Shown piece after piece: positions 43,901 through 55,403 of a stretch of DNA of 64,000 bases. Source of the stretch: Daphnia pulex (lineage: Eukaryota; Arthropoda; Branchiopoda; Diplostraca; Daphniidae); contig NC_060021.1 in assembly GCF_021134715.1 (NCBI RefSeq), positions 3,906,001 through 3,970,000 on the forward strand. Reading direction: 5' to 3'. The position numbers were made by a program, and so were the translations under genes. Numbering within the stretch: position 1 is the stretch's first letter; every line of letters starts with the position of its first letter. The notes under the pieces were generated by a model that ran no database searches, had not been told where the DNA came from, and saw only the letters and a list, made by a program, of their open reading frames with translations.

Positions 43901-44706
43901 TTAAAAACAGGGACGGACTGATCAATCGGAGCGCCCAGATTTTGGCTTGCTATCGCAAAAATTGCGCCTCGCCTTCGTCGCCCGGCCAGCTGATCCTGCC
44001 CGAGTGCATGAAGCTCCTGCCGCTCTACATCAATTGCCTGTTAAACTGCGACGCTCTGTCTGGCGGGTCGGACATGTCGATCGACGACCGGACGTTCAAC
44101 ATGTTCGCCGTCCAGACGATGCACGTCGGCGCCAGTTTGGCCTACCTCTACCCGAGACTGGTGCCCATCGTGGACGCTGCCACGGCGGCCGGTGCACCCG
44201 AGCAGGAGGACCAGCAGCTCCTGCTGTTGCCTTCGCCCGTCCGCTGCACGGTGGACAAGCTGAGAGACGACGGCGTCTATTGCCTGGACAACGGAATCCA
44301 TATGTTCCTCTGGATCGGATTGTCCGTCAGCCCCGAATGGATCCACGGCGTCTTTAACACGAATTCGGCGGCCCAGATCGACATTGACCGCACCAAATTG
44401 CTCGAGCTGGACAACCCCCGTTCCCAGGAGGTAACCAACCCCCCCCCCCCCCCAAAAAAAACCCAACCTTGGAAAAGTGTAATGAAAAAATCGATTGGTC
44501 GTTTCTCTTCTCAGGTGAGGTCGGTGATTGGCCAGCTGCGCTCGACCCGACAGCGTCACATGCGCCTGACTCTGGTCCGTCCTCGAGACAAGCTGGAATT
44601 TGTCTTTAGGAAATTCCTGGTGGAGGACAAGCACGGCGACGCCAGTTCGAGTTATGTCGATTTTCTGTGCCACTTGCACAAGGAAATCCGCAACCTTCTC
44701 AACTGA
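41000..44706 (+). CDS. Sec24CD: SEC24C/D-type COPII cargo adaptor
   Basis: Eight coding exons: 41000-41513, 41580-42042, 42124-42718, 42787-43236, 43321-43563, 43630-43808, 43911-44430 and 44515-44706. They total 3156 nt (1051 residues), in phase throughout; human SEC24C is of similar length. It forms the COPII inner coat with SEC23 and binds cargo at ER exit sites. Residues 1-325 are Pro/Gln/Met-rich and disordered. A zinc finger has Cys371, Cys374, Cys393 and Cys396 (CGRCKAYMCPFMQF.. FQCPFC). The vWA-like trunk follows (PPAYIFVLDVSYNNVKSGLV, FYNIKSSLAQPQMMVV, SLPIAEAPGRLKSRDERKLL), then the beta-sandwich (RVRTSTGVRPVDFYGHFFMS), helical region (ILACYRKNCASPSSPGQLIL) and gelsolin-like end (YVDFLCHLHKEIRNLL). 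FIDGGRRFQCPFC and YFQHLDHTG favour the C/D subgroup. No lesion seen. Confidence 0.95.
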
Positions 44707-46407
44707 AAACGCAGACTAATGAAAACTACAACAACAACAACCAAAATGTAACGGGACAGGCGACCACAACAATTCTCGTATTTTTTTTCTTCTTCTTTCG
44801 GAAAAAAAAGTAGGATGACGCGGAACGATTTAGGGGGAAAGAGAAAAAAAAACACGGAAGAGCAAAAATCTGCATCGAAAATAAGAGAATAATTTGCTAA
44901 TGTTGTTTTTCTTTAATTTTGTTTATTATCCCCCCCCCATAAAATGAGGAGAGAGCTAAAAAAAAAAAAGGAAACGAGGAAATAATCCCATCTTCTAAAA
45001 AATACTTTAGAGAAAAATAAATGAGCGTTTGAAAAAGAGAAAAAAACAAAAATAACAAAATTCCATTCATGTCGTCGACGTCCGCCATCGGTAGAAGAAA
45101 GAAAAAGACAAGCCGGGCCGAGATTGCCTTATTATCAAACGCTAAGTGGACGGAGGAAATTGAAGGATAGGGAAGGGAGAGAGAAGAAGAAGGGAAGAAA
45201 GAAAAAACGGTATAATAGAGTTGTTATCTTCATATATATATTTAGCCCAGTCTCTTTTGTAAACTCTTTTGGAGATCCAAACGACGGCCAATTGATTCGA
45301 ACCAATTTTCCCCTTTTTTTTTTCTTGTACAAGAGTTAATCATAATTGCTTGGAAAACAAATTACCATTTTCTTTTTCTTTAGGCTTTTTTTTTCTCTTT
45401 AAACGAATGGGTGGGTTGATTATGTTCTAAACGAAAAAAGAAAAGAAAAAAACAAGTTCCAATTTTCCAACTGTACAAATATGAAATAAAAGAAAAAGTA
45501 CGGCAAATATAAAATATAATATCCATCTCTTTTGAAATCAAAGACCAGAAAACGAGTTAATCGGAGAGTTGATTGAATTCCAGAAGCTCACTCTTTTTTT
45601 TTATAAAAATAAAGGGAAAATAAGAAAGAAAAAGTATTTTGACTGGGGATATTGCCGTTTCTTTGTCCGCCCGTCTTCTTGGCTTGTTATCGATCCCGAC
45701 TGCGTCCTGGCTGGGTCGTCCTATCCAGTATCCACACAATCCCGGCCCGCCTACTGTTATTGTTGTTGTTGTTGGCTGGCGTTCCTCCTGTTGGGTCGGC
45801 GCAAATCTTCCGCTCGACCGCAATCGTAAATTGACCTCCCGACACAACAAAAAAACATAAATGGGCGTGAAAAAAAATAGAAAAATATCATTTATTTATT
45901 TATTTTGATTTTGGGATTTTCTTTTGCCCGGTGCCGGAAGGAAGTGGGCGAACTCTTATTATTACCATCTCTTTGGGCTTCTTCTTCCTTTGCTTCTTTT
46001 CTTTGTTGATTTATTTATTTGGAGGCGCTGAACTGCAGACGAGCAAAGTGGGTCGTCACTATTTTGATTGTCATTTTTTCTCCTACAAAGCTGGGTAGAT
46101 GCTGCTCTACGATTTCCATTCGACTCGGGTCGCCATGGCGACGACGAAGAAACAACTAGCCTACGAACTACCCCGCCGCCGAAAAATTTGATTTCTCTTC
46201 AAATGTGGCAGTGGAATAAAGCCGATTGCTTTTTATTTATCCATGCCAAGCAGGGAGGGAGGGAGAAATTCATTTGAATCGCCCTGAGGCACAAATCTCA
46301 GCTATTGTTGTGTTTAGACTTATCGAAGATTAGATAGATAGATAGATATTGCCGATCTCCCGGAATTGATTCCTACACAGCAACAGCACAGAATAAATCA
46401 AAAAATC

Positions 46408-46414
<7 letters not shown>

Positions 46415-46440
<26 letters not shown>
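46415..46440. repeat. A26 homopolymer, with T17 at 46482-46498
   Basis: An uninterrupted A run, 42 bp before a 17-base T run. Together they could form a weak hairpin. No LINE or SINE body is attached on either side. Confidence 0.85.
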
Positions 46441-46446
<6 letters not shown>

Positions 46447-48398
46447 GAAAAAGAGTTGGGGGCAGATTTTTTCTTTTTTCCTTTTTTTTTTTTTTTTTGA
46501 TCGGTCGGTTTGTTTGGGAATAAGGCGTCACGCGGGAGTCACGGAGTTCGGGAGCAGTTTCTCTCTCCCGCGACTATTGATTTTCGCCTCATCCAGCAGA
46601 CACCCACCGCCACGCCACCACCACGTCTACACCCCCATCGTCAGCTCGACATTTTATTCGAGAGAAGAAGAAGAGAAGAGAAGACTGTCGATTGGATTTC
46701 TTTTGATTTGTCTCGACTCGACGAGATTCATTCGATTTGCCAATATCAAAGCGTCGGGTTACTTGCCGAAATTCCTGCCCCCCCCCCCCCCTCCCCTGTC
46801 CCCCTTCCCGACCGTCGTGTGTCACTAAAGTGGAGGATAGAAGGGGGGATAGAAGAAATGAGCGGGAAAGTGGGCGGGATTTAAAAGGGGAGCGAGCGAG
46901 AGAGAAAGAGAGAGAGAAGCGCCGCTGCTCTCTGGTCTCTCTCTGCACAATAACACCGACGAATAAGACGATCCCAAGTCCCAAATTTGTCTGATTTGAT
47001 ATTCTCCAATCCTTTTTTCCTTTTTTCTTTCTTTCTTTCTCTTCCTTGTCCCGCGCTACACATAAAAGCTGCGCGCATGTTGAGAGAAGAGAACAAGAGT
47101 CGACACACACACACAAACACACACAGAGAGAAAGAAGAGAGGAAGATGGTTATCCTACACGTACGTGTCGTTCATTAGCATATTGATTGCGTGACGACTG
47201 ACGATCACGACCCGGGCCAGCAGATTTCCCCCTTCCCCCCCCCCCCCAGTCACCCCCCTACAGCAGACAGAACAAACAAAGCCTCGCTCGACGTCCTTGC
47301 CCGTAGTTGTACACCAGCAATTCCAGCTGATTTATAACAAAACAACTCAAATCAAATGAAAAAGAATGAAACATGTTGGAGCAGAAATTTGCATCAAATG
47401 CCGACACCCGGGGAAAAAGGGGATTTCGCTTACCCGCCCTCAAGGCCTCCTCCAACGCAATTTGTTGAATTCGTATCGAAAGCAAAAGAAAATGTCAAAA
47501 TGAATGGGCCATTTCAAGTCAATTCTCCTATACCCTGAGGGATGCTGAGGAGTGGAAGGGTAATGATTAGCCAGCCAAAAGTGGCCGGCGGCTCTAATCT
47601 TCTTGGACGTCTACACGCCGGGCAAAAAAAAAGAGAAAAATATAAGAAATAAGAGAAGAGCTCGGCGTGTAGCGTAGGTGTTAGTTGTGGCCCCGCCCCC
47701 TTTTCGCAGCGCGTCTTTAGTCTACATCATCTAATATTATATTGGACGCCGTCGCCATGGGGTTGCAACTGCCTGCTGCTGGGTTGCCCACAGGCCCAGA
47801 GGCCCTTGTCAGTCAAGTGCAGTCGGCCCGTCGGTTCAAGTGACTGCACTCGTCTTGCGACTTGCAACACAACGGCCCCAGACATGTTACACACGGCACA
47901 TAGAGTACATTGAGCAGCAACATGCATATTGCAGAGAGTCGAGCGGAGAGCGGGTATTACTATTCCGGGCTGGATGTGCCGGTCCAACCGATTCAATGGC
48001 GGCCGGACAGCTAGACATGTACATGCATGGTAGAAAAGATCGGCTCAACGAGTTAGAAAACATTTGTATTTAATCTCCTTCTTTTGCCGTCTTTTGCCTA
48101 TTTTCCTATTTCCCTGTTTCCCTCCTTTTTTGGTAGGGTTGAAATGCTCCGTCCGCATCGTGCATGTATGGGGAGCTGCTGCCTCCTTGTGTTCCACTTG
48201 GCGGCCACGAGTGCCGGCCAGAGTAGACCCTTACACACGGATGATTGAAAAGTCTAATGTAATTGAGATAGTCTAGCTTCTTTCTTTCTTTCTTCTTTTC
48301 TTCCTTCTTCCTTCTTTCCTTCTTTTTTTGAAATACAACCCAAATGGCGGGAAATTTTGAACGTCATCCGACTGGAAGTTGTAATAAAAAAGCGGATC

Positions 48399-48422
48399 AC
48401 ACACACACACACACACAGAGAG
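48399..48422. repeat. (CA)n/(GA)n microsatellite
   Basis: A CACACA run passing into AGAGAGAG. A similar (CA)n/(GA)n pair occurs near 47103-47130. Confidence 0.85.
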
Positions 48423-50793
48423 AGGCACGGGCGGACAAAAGGGCCAGACTTAAAAGCGAAACTCTCTGGCAGAGACGGGCAATTAAGAATTGACAAGAAC
48501 AAACAGCTGGAAAAGAAAAGAAATTCTAGTCCGTCTCTTTAAGTCTTTTTGCCGTTGCCTTGCGTGTGAGAGAACACACAAGTTTTTATTTTCTTCTTTT
48601 CTTCTTTTCTTCTTCTTTGTGTCGTCGTCGTCCGTGTGTTGTGCTGCGGCTGCCGCTGGAAAACTTTTGATATTAGACAAACTCGGCTGGACACTTGGCC
48701 GAAAACCGAAAGGGCGGAACGAGAGAGTAGAGTAACTTTTCCCTTCGACTTCCGTGACAGGAAAATATATATCAAAGTTTTAATGTCGCTCGATTGTCCG
48801 TCCTGTCCTAGCTGCATGTGTGGCTATTTATTCTGCTGGCCGGCGGTGCTGCTGCTGTTGCAAGAGCTGGCCAGCCGCGCCTGGTGGTAATGCTACGTGC
48901 GGCTGTTGGGCCCGTCGCGGTGAGAGCTCAACAGCAATGAAACATTTCCGAGAAAACCCGGATCGATTCCATTCCGGCCAATGAATGAAACATTGGCGCT
49001 TTTAAGACATCCGCACAAGTTGCCCAGTTCCATTGATCTTTCACGCCCTCAAGTCTCTCCCCGCCCGTCCCAAAAACTAAAAAGGGAATTTTTTCGCTGT
49101 TCCAGCAAGAAAAATCAAAAAGTCAAAAAAGAAGCTATAAGAGGAAGAAGAGCTGAGCTGGTCGATTTTCCGCGTCAAGGAAAAAAGCGACCGAGCGAAC
49201 ATTGCATTCCGGCTCTTCCAATGTATTACGTATATATAATGATCCAACCGGCCCGGCTGCTGATAAAGTCTATTTTTTTGTTTTATCTTTGAAGGAATTA
49301 GATTTGATGTAGTATATATTTATTTATTTATACAAGATGCTGGGCCGGTTTTTTGGGTTTTGCATTTTTCCTGGGAAATGTGTAGCTATACGTATACGTA
49401 CGGATATCGGCCAAAAGATGGGCGCCATCTTCACGCTCCAAACTCCTATCTGACGGATCGTTTCCCCCCCCCCCCCACCCCACCCCTCCTTCCCTTTTTT
49501 TTTCTCTTCCGGATCCTGCTGGATCGACGGCTGTGATTATACATCCATCGATTCCTATCCGGACTTGTCCGTCACTTTTTGCTTTTCTTGTTTTTCTTTT
49601 GGAACTTTTTCCCCTCAGAAACGTACGAGTTGCTGATGTTTAAGTCGAATTTATTTATAGATTGGATTTGATGGCCTGCTGGTCTCGTCCCGTCTTGATT
49701 TATTCCTTTCCATCTTTTCCATCTTTTCCATGCCAAAGAGAAAAAACGGAATTGAAGAGCAGAGCAGCAGCAACAATTTCCTATTTTCTTTAGAGAGTTG
49801 AGACTTTCTTCCTTGGATTCGTTCGCTTCTATCAATAAATTCCCAGCTCGGCTCTTTTTCGTTGCTCCTCCTTTTGAGTTTTGAGTTTGTCTTCTCCTTT
49901 TGTTTGTTCCCATGATCAAAGCCCCTGTGCGGATAATACACAGAGAATGAAGAGTCAGGCCCAGCCAGCAGCAGTGCCAGCCAGCCAGCCCATAGTCAGC
50001 CCGGCCCCATCAGCAGAGATCTCATTTCTCTCCTATTACCAGGCTATACAGTATAGCAGCATCAGCTCAGACAACGACGAGAAGAACGAAGAAGAAGAAG
50101 GAGAAGAAGAAGAAGACGGGCTGGGCCGGGTGTGTGTACGTATGTATATATAAAGTCAACTTTGCCAGATGCAAACGCCATCAACGACGGCGAATATATG
50201 CAAATGTCAATGCAGCACTGCTGTGATATGCGCCGTGCATATGTGCTCTAATCGATTTTCATCGGGTGCTCAGAGGAGGAGGAGTAGAAGGGGTGGGGTG
50301 GGGGGGGGGTATATCAAATAGAAGCATATCCCATCAGCATCCCAACAGCAGCCACCCAACTTTGATTTTGTCTCTGCTGATGTGTGGAGTCTATACAGCA
50401 TATACAGCAGCAACATGGCGTTATTATATTCAGCACGATATCTAACGGCTCCTATCCTATATATTGGGCTGGATGGGACTATGGGAGGGAAAGGGGGTAC
50501 GTAATAGTATTGATCAGTCAGCCGGAGTGCGGGAGTTATAGATAGCTATATATATGCATCCGGGGCGGATTCGATATGTTTTTACAAGATATAGTAGACA
50601 CGTACACACTCGCGCGAAATTCCCTTTTCTCTCATATGTAGAATAATAAATTCAAATTTTCAAGAATAAAACAAGAATTGGATGTAGGCAAAAATGAGAT
50701 GATATTCAATCGCGGGACACTTTTCTCTCTTTACTCCTCGGGCCTTACATATTTGATCAAAGAATATATGACGTATATGTAAAGCCGTATAGA

Positions 50794-50813
50794 CTGCTGC
50801 TGCTGCTGCTGCT
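50794..50813. repeat. (CTG)6 trinucleotide repeat
   Basis: A CTG run outside any supported coding exon. Confidence 0.85.
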
Positions 50814-52129
50814 CAAACTGGATCTATATCCATGCATAATAGCTGTCGTATTTTGATGGATATTTGTATTTCAAGTTTTTTTTTTTTCTTTCTTTCTTTT
50901 TATATTTTATGTTTTGTATTTGATTTGATGGGGAAGAAGAAGAGACGAGTCTTATCTCTTTCGGCGGGACAACCACCGCAGCCACACCCCAGCAGCAGCA
51001 CTATATGGCAGCAGCTACAACACTCGTCGTGCAGTGTGCCGATGTTTCTTTTCTCTTTCTCAAGAGGATCGTGCTCCTTCTAGCGTATCACAAAAATAAG
51101 AGTGGGAGGAAATAAATATATTCTTCCAACCTCATAGCAAAATCTATCTTGCTCGCTCACATTAGAATATCGTGTGCTGCTCCATGCTGCGCTGCATGCG
51201 TGGAGGAGTATAAGAATAAGAAGTGAGTCTATATAAGATATAGAAGAAGGCCCGGCCCGACGGGTTGTTGACACGTTTGCTTCCCCCCTCCCTTGTCCGC
51301 AATATCTCGCCTTTACCAGATAGATAGATTCTTTCCTTTTTATTTTTTTAGCTATTTTTGGCGCCGAATATTTTGAATTCTTCCAAACTCTGAAGAAAAA
51401 AAGGAAAAAAGTCTCAAAAGGGAAAATGTTGTAAACGAGTTGATTATACAGAGACAAGTTGGGTCTGACGCGACGCGCTATACACAAGTTCCTTTTATCC
51501 ACATTGATATACATTGATTCTATTTGGTTAACATTTAGAGAGATATATTATATGTATACATACGGGTGTGTAATGTGTGTGTGTGACAATCAGCCACACC
51601 CCCGTAAGTAAGATCTATTTGGACAGCTATATATGCTGTCCAGCTATATAGCGCGGTGCGCGGCTCTCGAAATTTATTTTTCCCATGTATAAATAATATA
51701 TCTATCCATCCATCTAGGCTATCTATCTATCTAATAATAATAAATGCACATAACAATCTCTATAGGTCTTTATTAAGGGCTATGGTACGTATATACCTTG
51801 CGCTGTATAGACTATGTAGTGCAGCTGGCTGGCTGGCTGGCCGCGGCTGGTGATCGATACATCCGCCGTGTATATATACATGTCACGCATTTATGTAACT
51901 AGGTATATGTCGTTCTCTCTCTCCTTCTCTCTCTACCTACCTATATCCGGAGCTACAATTTGTGATATTACATTCTGTGTCCTCTGTCCCCTCTCTCTAG
52001 ACTCTCTCCCTGCTATCTATATGTTATTATGTAGTGGGTGATGTGTGACGTCATTTTCTCTCTCTCTTTGATCGTCCAGCCGGTGGCGGCGGGCGGTGGC
52101 GGGGGTCAGGTCGTCGCACCAGCAAAGGA

Positions 52130-52161
52130 CACACACACACAGCACACACACACACACACAA
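52130..52161. repeat. (CA)n microsatellite
   Basis: ACACACACAC, an AG interruption, then a further CA run. Confidence 0.9.
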
Positions 52162-53357
52162 AAGATCTGGCGACTTGACCGAAAAGATCACAAGAGAGCC
52201 GATCTCGAGTAAATAGGCCATTAGCGCGACCTCGCCCATCATCGTTTTTATTATATCTACGTAGACTATCTATCTAAGCTGGCCGGCCATATTTCGCATC
52301 AAAACGAAAGGAGATGGGATAGGACGACCTATGTGCGTGTGTGTGAGTCTCTTGTGCTGTCTGAATCCTGTGCAATCCATCCATCCATCCATCGTGCCCT
52401 CCTCCTCTTTCTTCTTGTAAACGTGGCGGATCATCGGCTGCTTTTGTATGTGTACAGGCGCGATCCATCCTTTGACAGGAGGCCACAGCTAATGGACAGC
52501 AACAGCATGCCAGCACAAAAGGATCTATACACCACACAGCACATTTGAGGCCGGTGATTGTTATTAATGCGACCGTTAATCTGTTTTCGTGTCGCCCAGT
52601 ATCTCTCGTCCTATATTATTAGTAGATCAATTCTGATGGTAATCCGCTCTAAATGATGTCATAGGCGCCGGATTATTTGCAGGGCCTTGGCTATTAGGGT
52701 GGTCTATAGGCGCATGTATAATTAACGATAGCTACGAATAAAACAAGGGCTACATTCAAGCATTTATTCCAAAAAGGGAGGCAGGCCCAAAAATGAGCCC
52801 AGAGGTCACGGTGAACGTGCCAGCCAAAATAAATGAAAATGTTTGGTCGATGGGAATATATAATAATCATATTATTATTGGACGAGCAGCGCAGCGCGCA
52901 TATACGTATGTGTATGTATCCGATCTATATAGTACTGTATACAACATAACATATCGGTCGATTCGGCATCACTTTTCTTCGCTCATCTGTATGTAGACAT
53001 ATTACAGAGGCCTATACAAGGAAAGAATAAAAATTGACTTTTGATTGTATTATTTTCTATATATATTTTTTATTTTGATCCGTCGTTTCTCTTTTCCGTG
53101 TGATAGACGGGCACAGCAAAGGAGCGCATGCCCCGCTCGTTCTGGAATCTTGCTGCTATACTGTGCTGTGTGCGAAGATGCGTGGAGGGTGGCGGCGGCG
53201 GTGGCGGTGGTGGGCGAGAGAGGAGAGGAGCCTAGCTCCGCCAGAACGTCGGGAGCTCGGGAGGAGGTGCGGATATCATCGTCAGAGTGCGGAAGAAGCC
53301 CAAGAAGGAAAAAGAGATATCGTCGGCTGGTCCGCCTCCAGTTGGTGCACGGCAGTC

Positions 53358-53379
53358 CGTCTGTCTGTCTGTCTGTCTG
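53358..53379. repeat. (CTGT)5 microsatellite
   Basis: Tandem CTGT units followed by CTGGCAGCACC. It lies inside two overlapping ORFs that are probably spurious. Confidence 0.85.
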
Positions 53380-53859
53380 GCAGCACCAGTGCCTTCCATT
53401 CTCTCCCTGCCCATCACCTTGACATTCATCCAGCAGCTCAGCACATAGGCCTATAGTATTATATCACCAGCAGCAGCAGTGCGCCATTTGTTTCCAATTG
53501 CAATCAGATCCCAGAGACAGCCAACACACATCAAAAAGTGATCGCCATCAGCTTAGACTTGGACATCAACGGAAGCAAGTCCACACTGGAACTTGTACAT
53601 TGAACCCAAAACAAATTCTTGAAAGAAAAAAGGTAAAAAAAGAAAATCGAAAAATCTCTAAACATTTATGACGCTCCTTTTGATACTGGGAATTGATATA
53701 TTGTTTCTATTTCTGTTATATATGTACCCCTGTCCTGTTTACACCCCACCAACTGTTTACAACTTTCATACAGAGTTGGGAGATAGCTATAGATGTGTAT
53801 ACAATAAACGGGCCGGCCATCGGTTGAAATGCCCAGCACCTTTTATAAACGATATAAAC

Positions 53860-53892
53860 AGCACAGCACAGTACAGCACAGCACAGCACAGT
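53860..53892. repeat. (CAGCA)n pentamer repeat
   Basis: Repeated CAGCA/CAGTA units (AGCACAGTACAGCACAGCAC). No coding role seen. Confidence 0.8.
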
Positions 53893-54395
53893 CAAGATGG
53901 AAAGCCAAAAAAAGAGCAATATTTATTTCCGCGTTTATTAGATATATATTTAGACATTTATAATTACTTTCTCCATTTTGGGAGAATGGCGGATGTGTAC
54001 ATGGTGCTGGGGATCGATGGGATGGGATGGGGTGTTATCGCAGGATTGAATGGTATGTACAGCGGGAATTAGGAAGAAAGAAGAAAAAGAAGAAGAAGAA
54101 AAAAAGATTCCATCCATCCAGCAGCTAGCGCTGAATCATTTATACTTGTATCGCAGAGCGGGAATATGTCGGAGCTCGTAGACGTACATCAGCTCTCACA
54201 AAAAGCTCCCCAATGGACGAGACTTGACTCTTTCTAACTCTCCTTTCTCCGCTTCGTTCCCGTTCGTCCGTTTTTTTTTCACGAAAGCAGTCGCCCCCCT
54301 TCTATCTTTCTCTCTCTACCCTTAACCCCCCTCCTCTTGTAATCAATAATCGATTCCTTTTTCTTTTTCCCGCACTATGAGAGGAAAGAGAGGGA

Positions 54396-54419
54396 AGAGA
54401 GAGAGAGAGAGAGAGAGAG
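54396..54419. repeat. (GA)n microsatellite
   Basis: A clean GA run flanked by purine-rich DNA. Confidence 0.9.
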
Positions 54420-55403
54420 CCACACCGACGAATAACTCTGCGCGGGCGGGTATCAAAATCTATCAAAACGGAAATGCATATATCGTCAACTTCCTGCTCG
54501 CCAGAATCCATCACCGCCGGCTGATGACGGAAAAATGATGATTTCAACGCGAATTTCCTTCTTTTTTTGTCTTCTTTCTCATAATATTAGATGCTAGACC
54601 AGCAGCCACCATCACCATCACCACCCCGGGGTTGGGGTGGGAGATATATATTGATATGGACGAACCACAGCAGCCAATAGGGATCGAGTATCTGCGATGA
54701 TCCGTGACTTATTTGTGTGTGTCTGTGTGTGGGTGAGAAAAGAAAAAAAAAAAGAAAAAAGAAGAAGAAAAAGGGAGAATTGATGGATTATGGCGAGTAT
54801 ATCGTCAATTTATAGCTCGCGGACCATCTCCAGCACACAGCCACACATAGCCCGTCTACACATAATATAAGAGAGAAAAAAAAAGGGGGGGGGGAAGAAT
54901 TGTATTATCATTATTATATGATGAAAACCGAGAGCGCCGGGATTTATTTATTAAACGGCGAAAATGACGGATCGATATTTATAGTGGCCGCCGCCATATA
55001 GATACGTATACGTAGTATATCCGTATATATAGATATATTTCCGTGCCCCTGCTTCTGTTGGCGACGCGTTTTGCACACACAACCAAAAGAGACGGACACA
55101 CAAAAGAAAAACTGGGCGTCGTTCCCATTTCTTAGACTCCGCCATCTCTCCCCCTCCTTTCCCCCCGGCCGAAATATACAATCAAAAAATAAGAAGACGG
55201 GCAAAAGTAGAAAAATTGGAAAAAAAAGTTGTCCATTATTTGCTCTCCGCGCTGTCATTGTGATCTAGACATCGTGGGCCCAGCATCTTAAAAGCTCTTC
55301 TATTTCTATCAAAGCCAGAGCGCATTTCTATCATTTGCTTTGTATTTAGATTTGCAGGGCCGGCCCTTTGGAAATCTCGGCGCGGAAATTCATTTCGACG
55401 AAA

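Larger units (their letters stand above)
44707..55403. other. 10.7-kb gene-poor, microsatellite-rich region
   Basis: It begins with the SEC24 3' UTR (poly(A)-signal-like AATAAA sequences near 45.0 and 45.5 kb). The rest is dominated by simple repeats (CA, GA, CTG, GATA, CTGT, CTGG), A/T and C/G homopolymers and purine/pyrimidine-skewed tracts. Many ORFs here are low-complexity (Lys/Arg/Ser or Pro runs) and overlap on both strands; none shows a domain. Upstream noncoding exons, promoter or enhancers of the receptor gene at 55.4 kb could lie here but cannot be seen from sequence alone. Confidence 0.6.

Noticed and set aside
45124..45339. Lys/Arg-rich ORFs downstream of SEC24
   Set aside because: Low-complexity GA-rich 3' UTR sequence, open on both strands.
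46589..47122. 177-residue Arg/Ser/Lys-rich minus-strand ORF
   Set aside because: Composition comes from purine/pyrimidine-skewed simple repeats; the opposite strand is open too.
53045..53456. Overlapping plus-strand ORFs with a Ser-Val-Cys-Leu repeat
   Set aside because: The repeat is a translated CTGT microsatellite and neither frame has a domain; a noncoding exon cannot be excluded.
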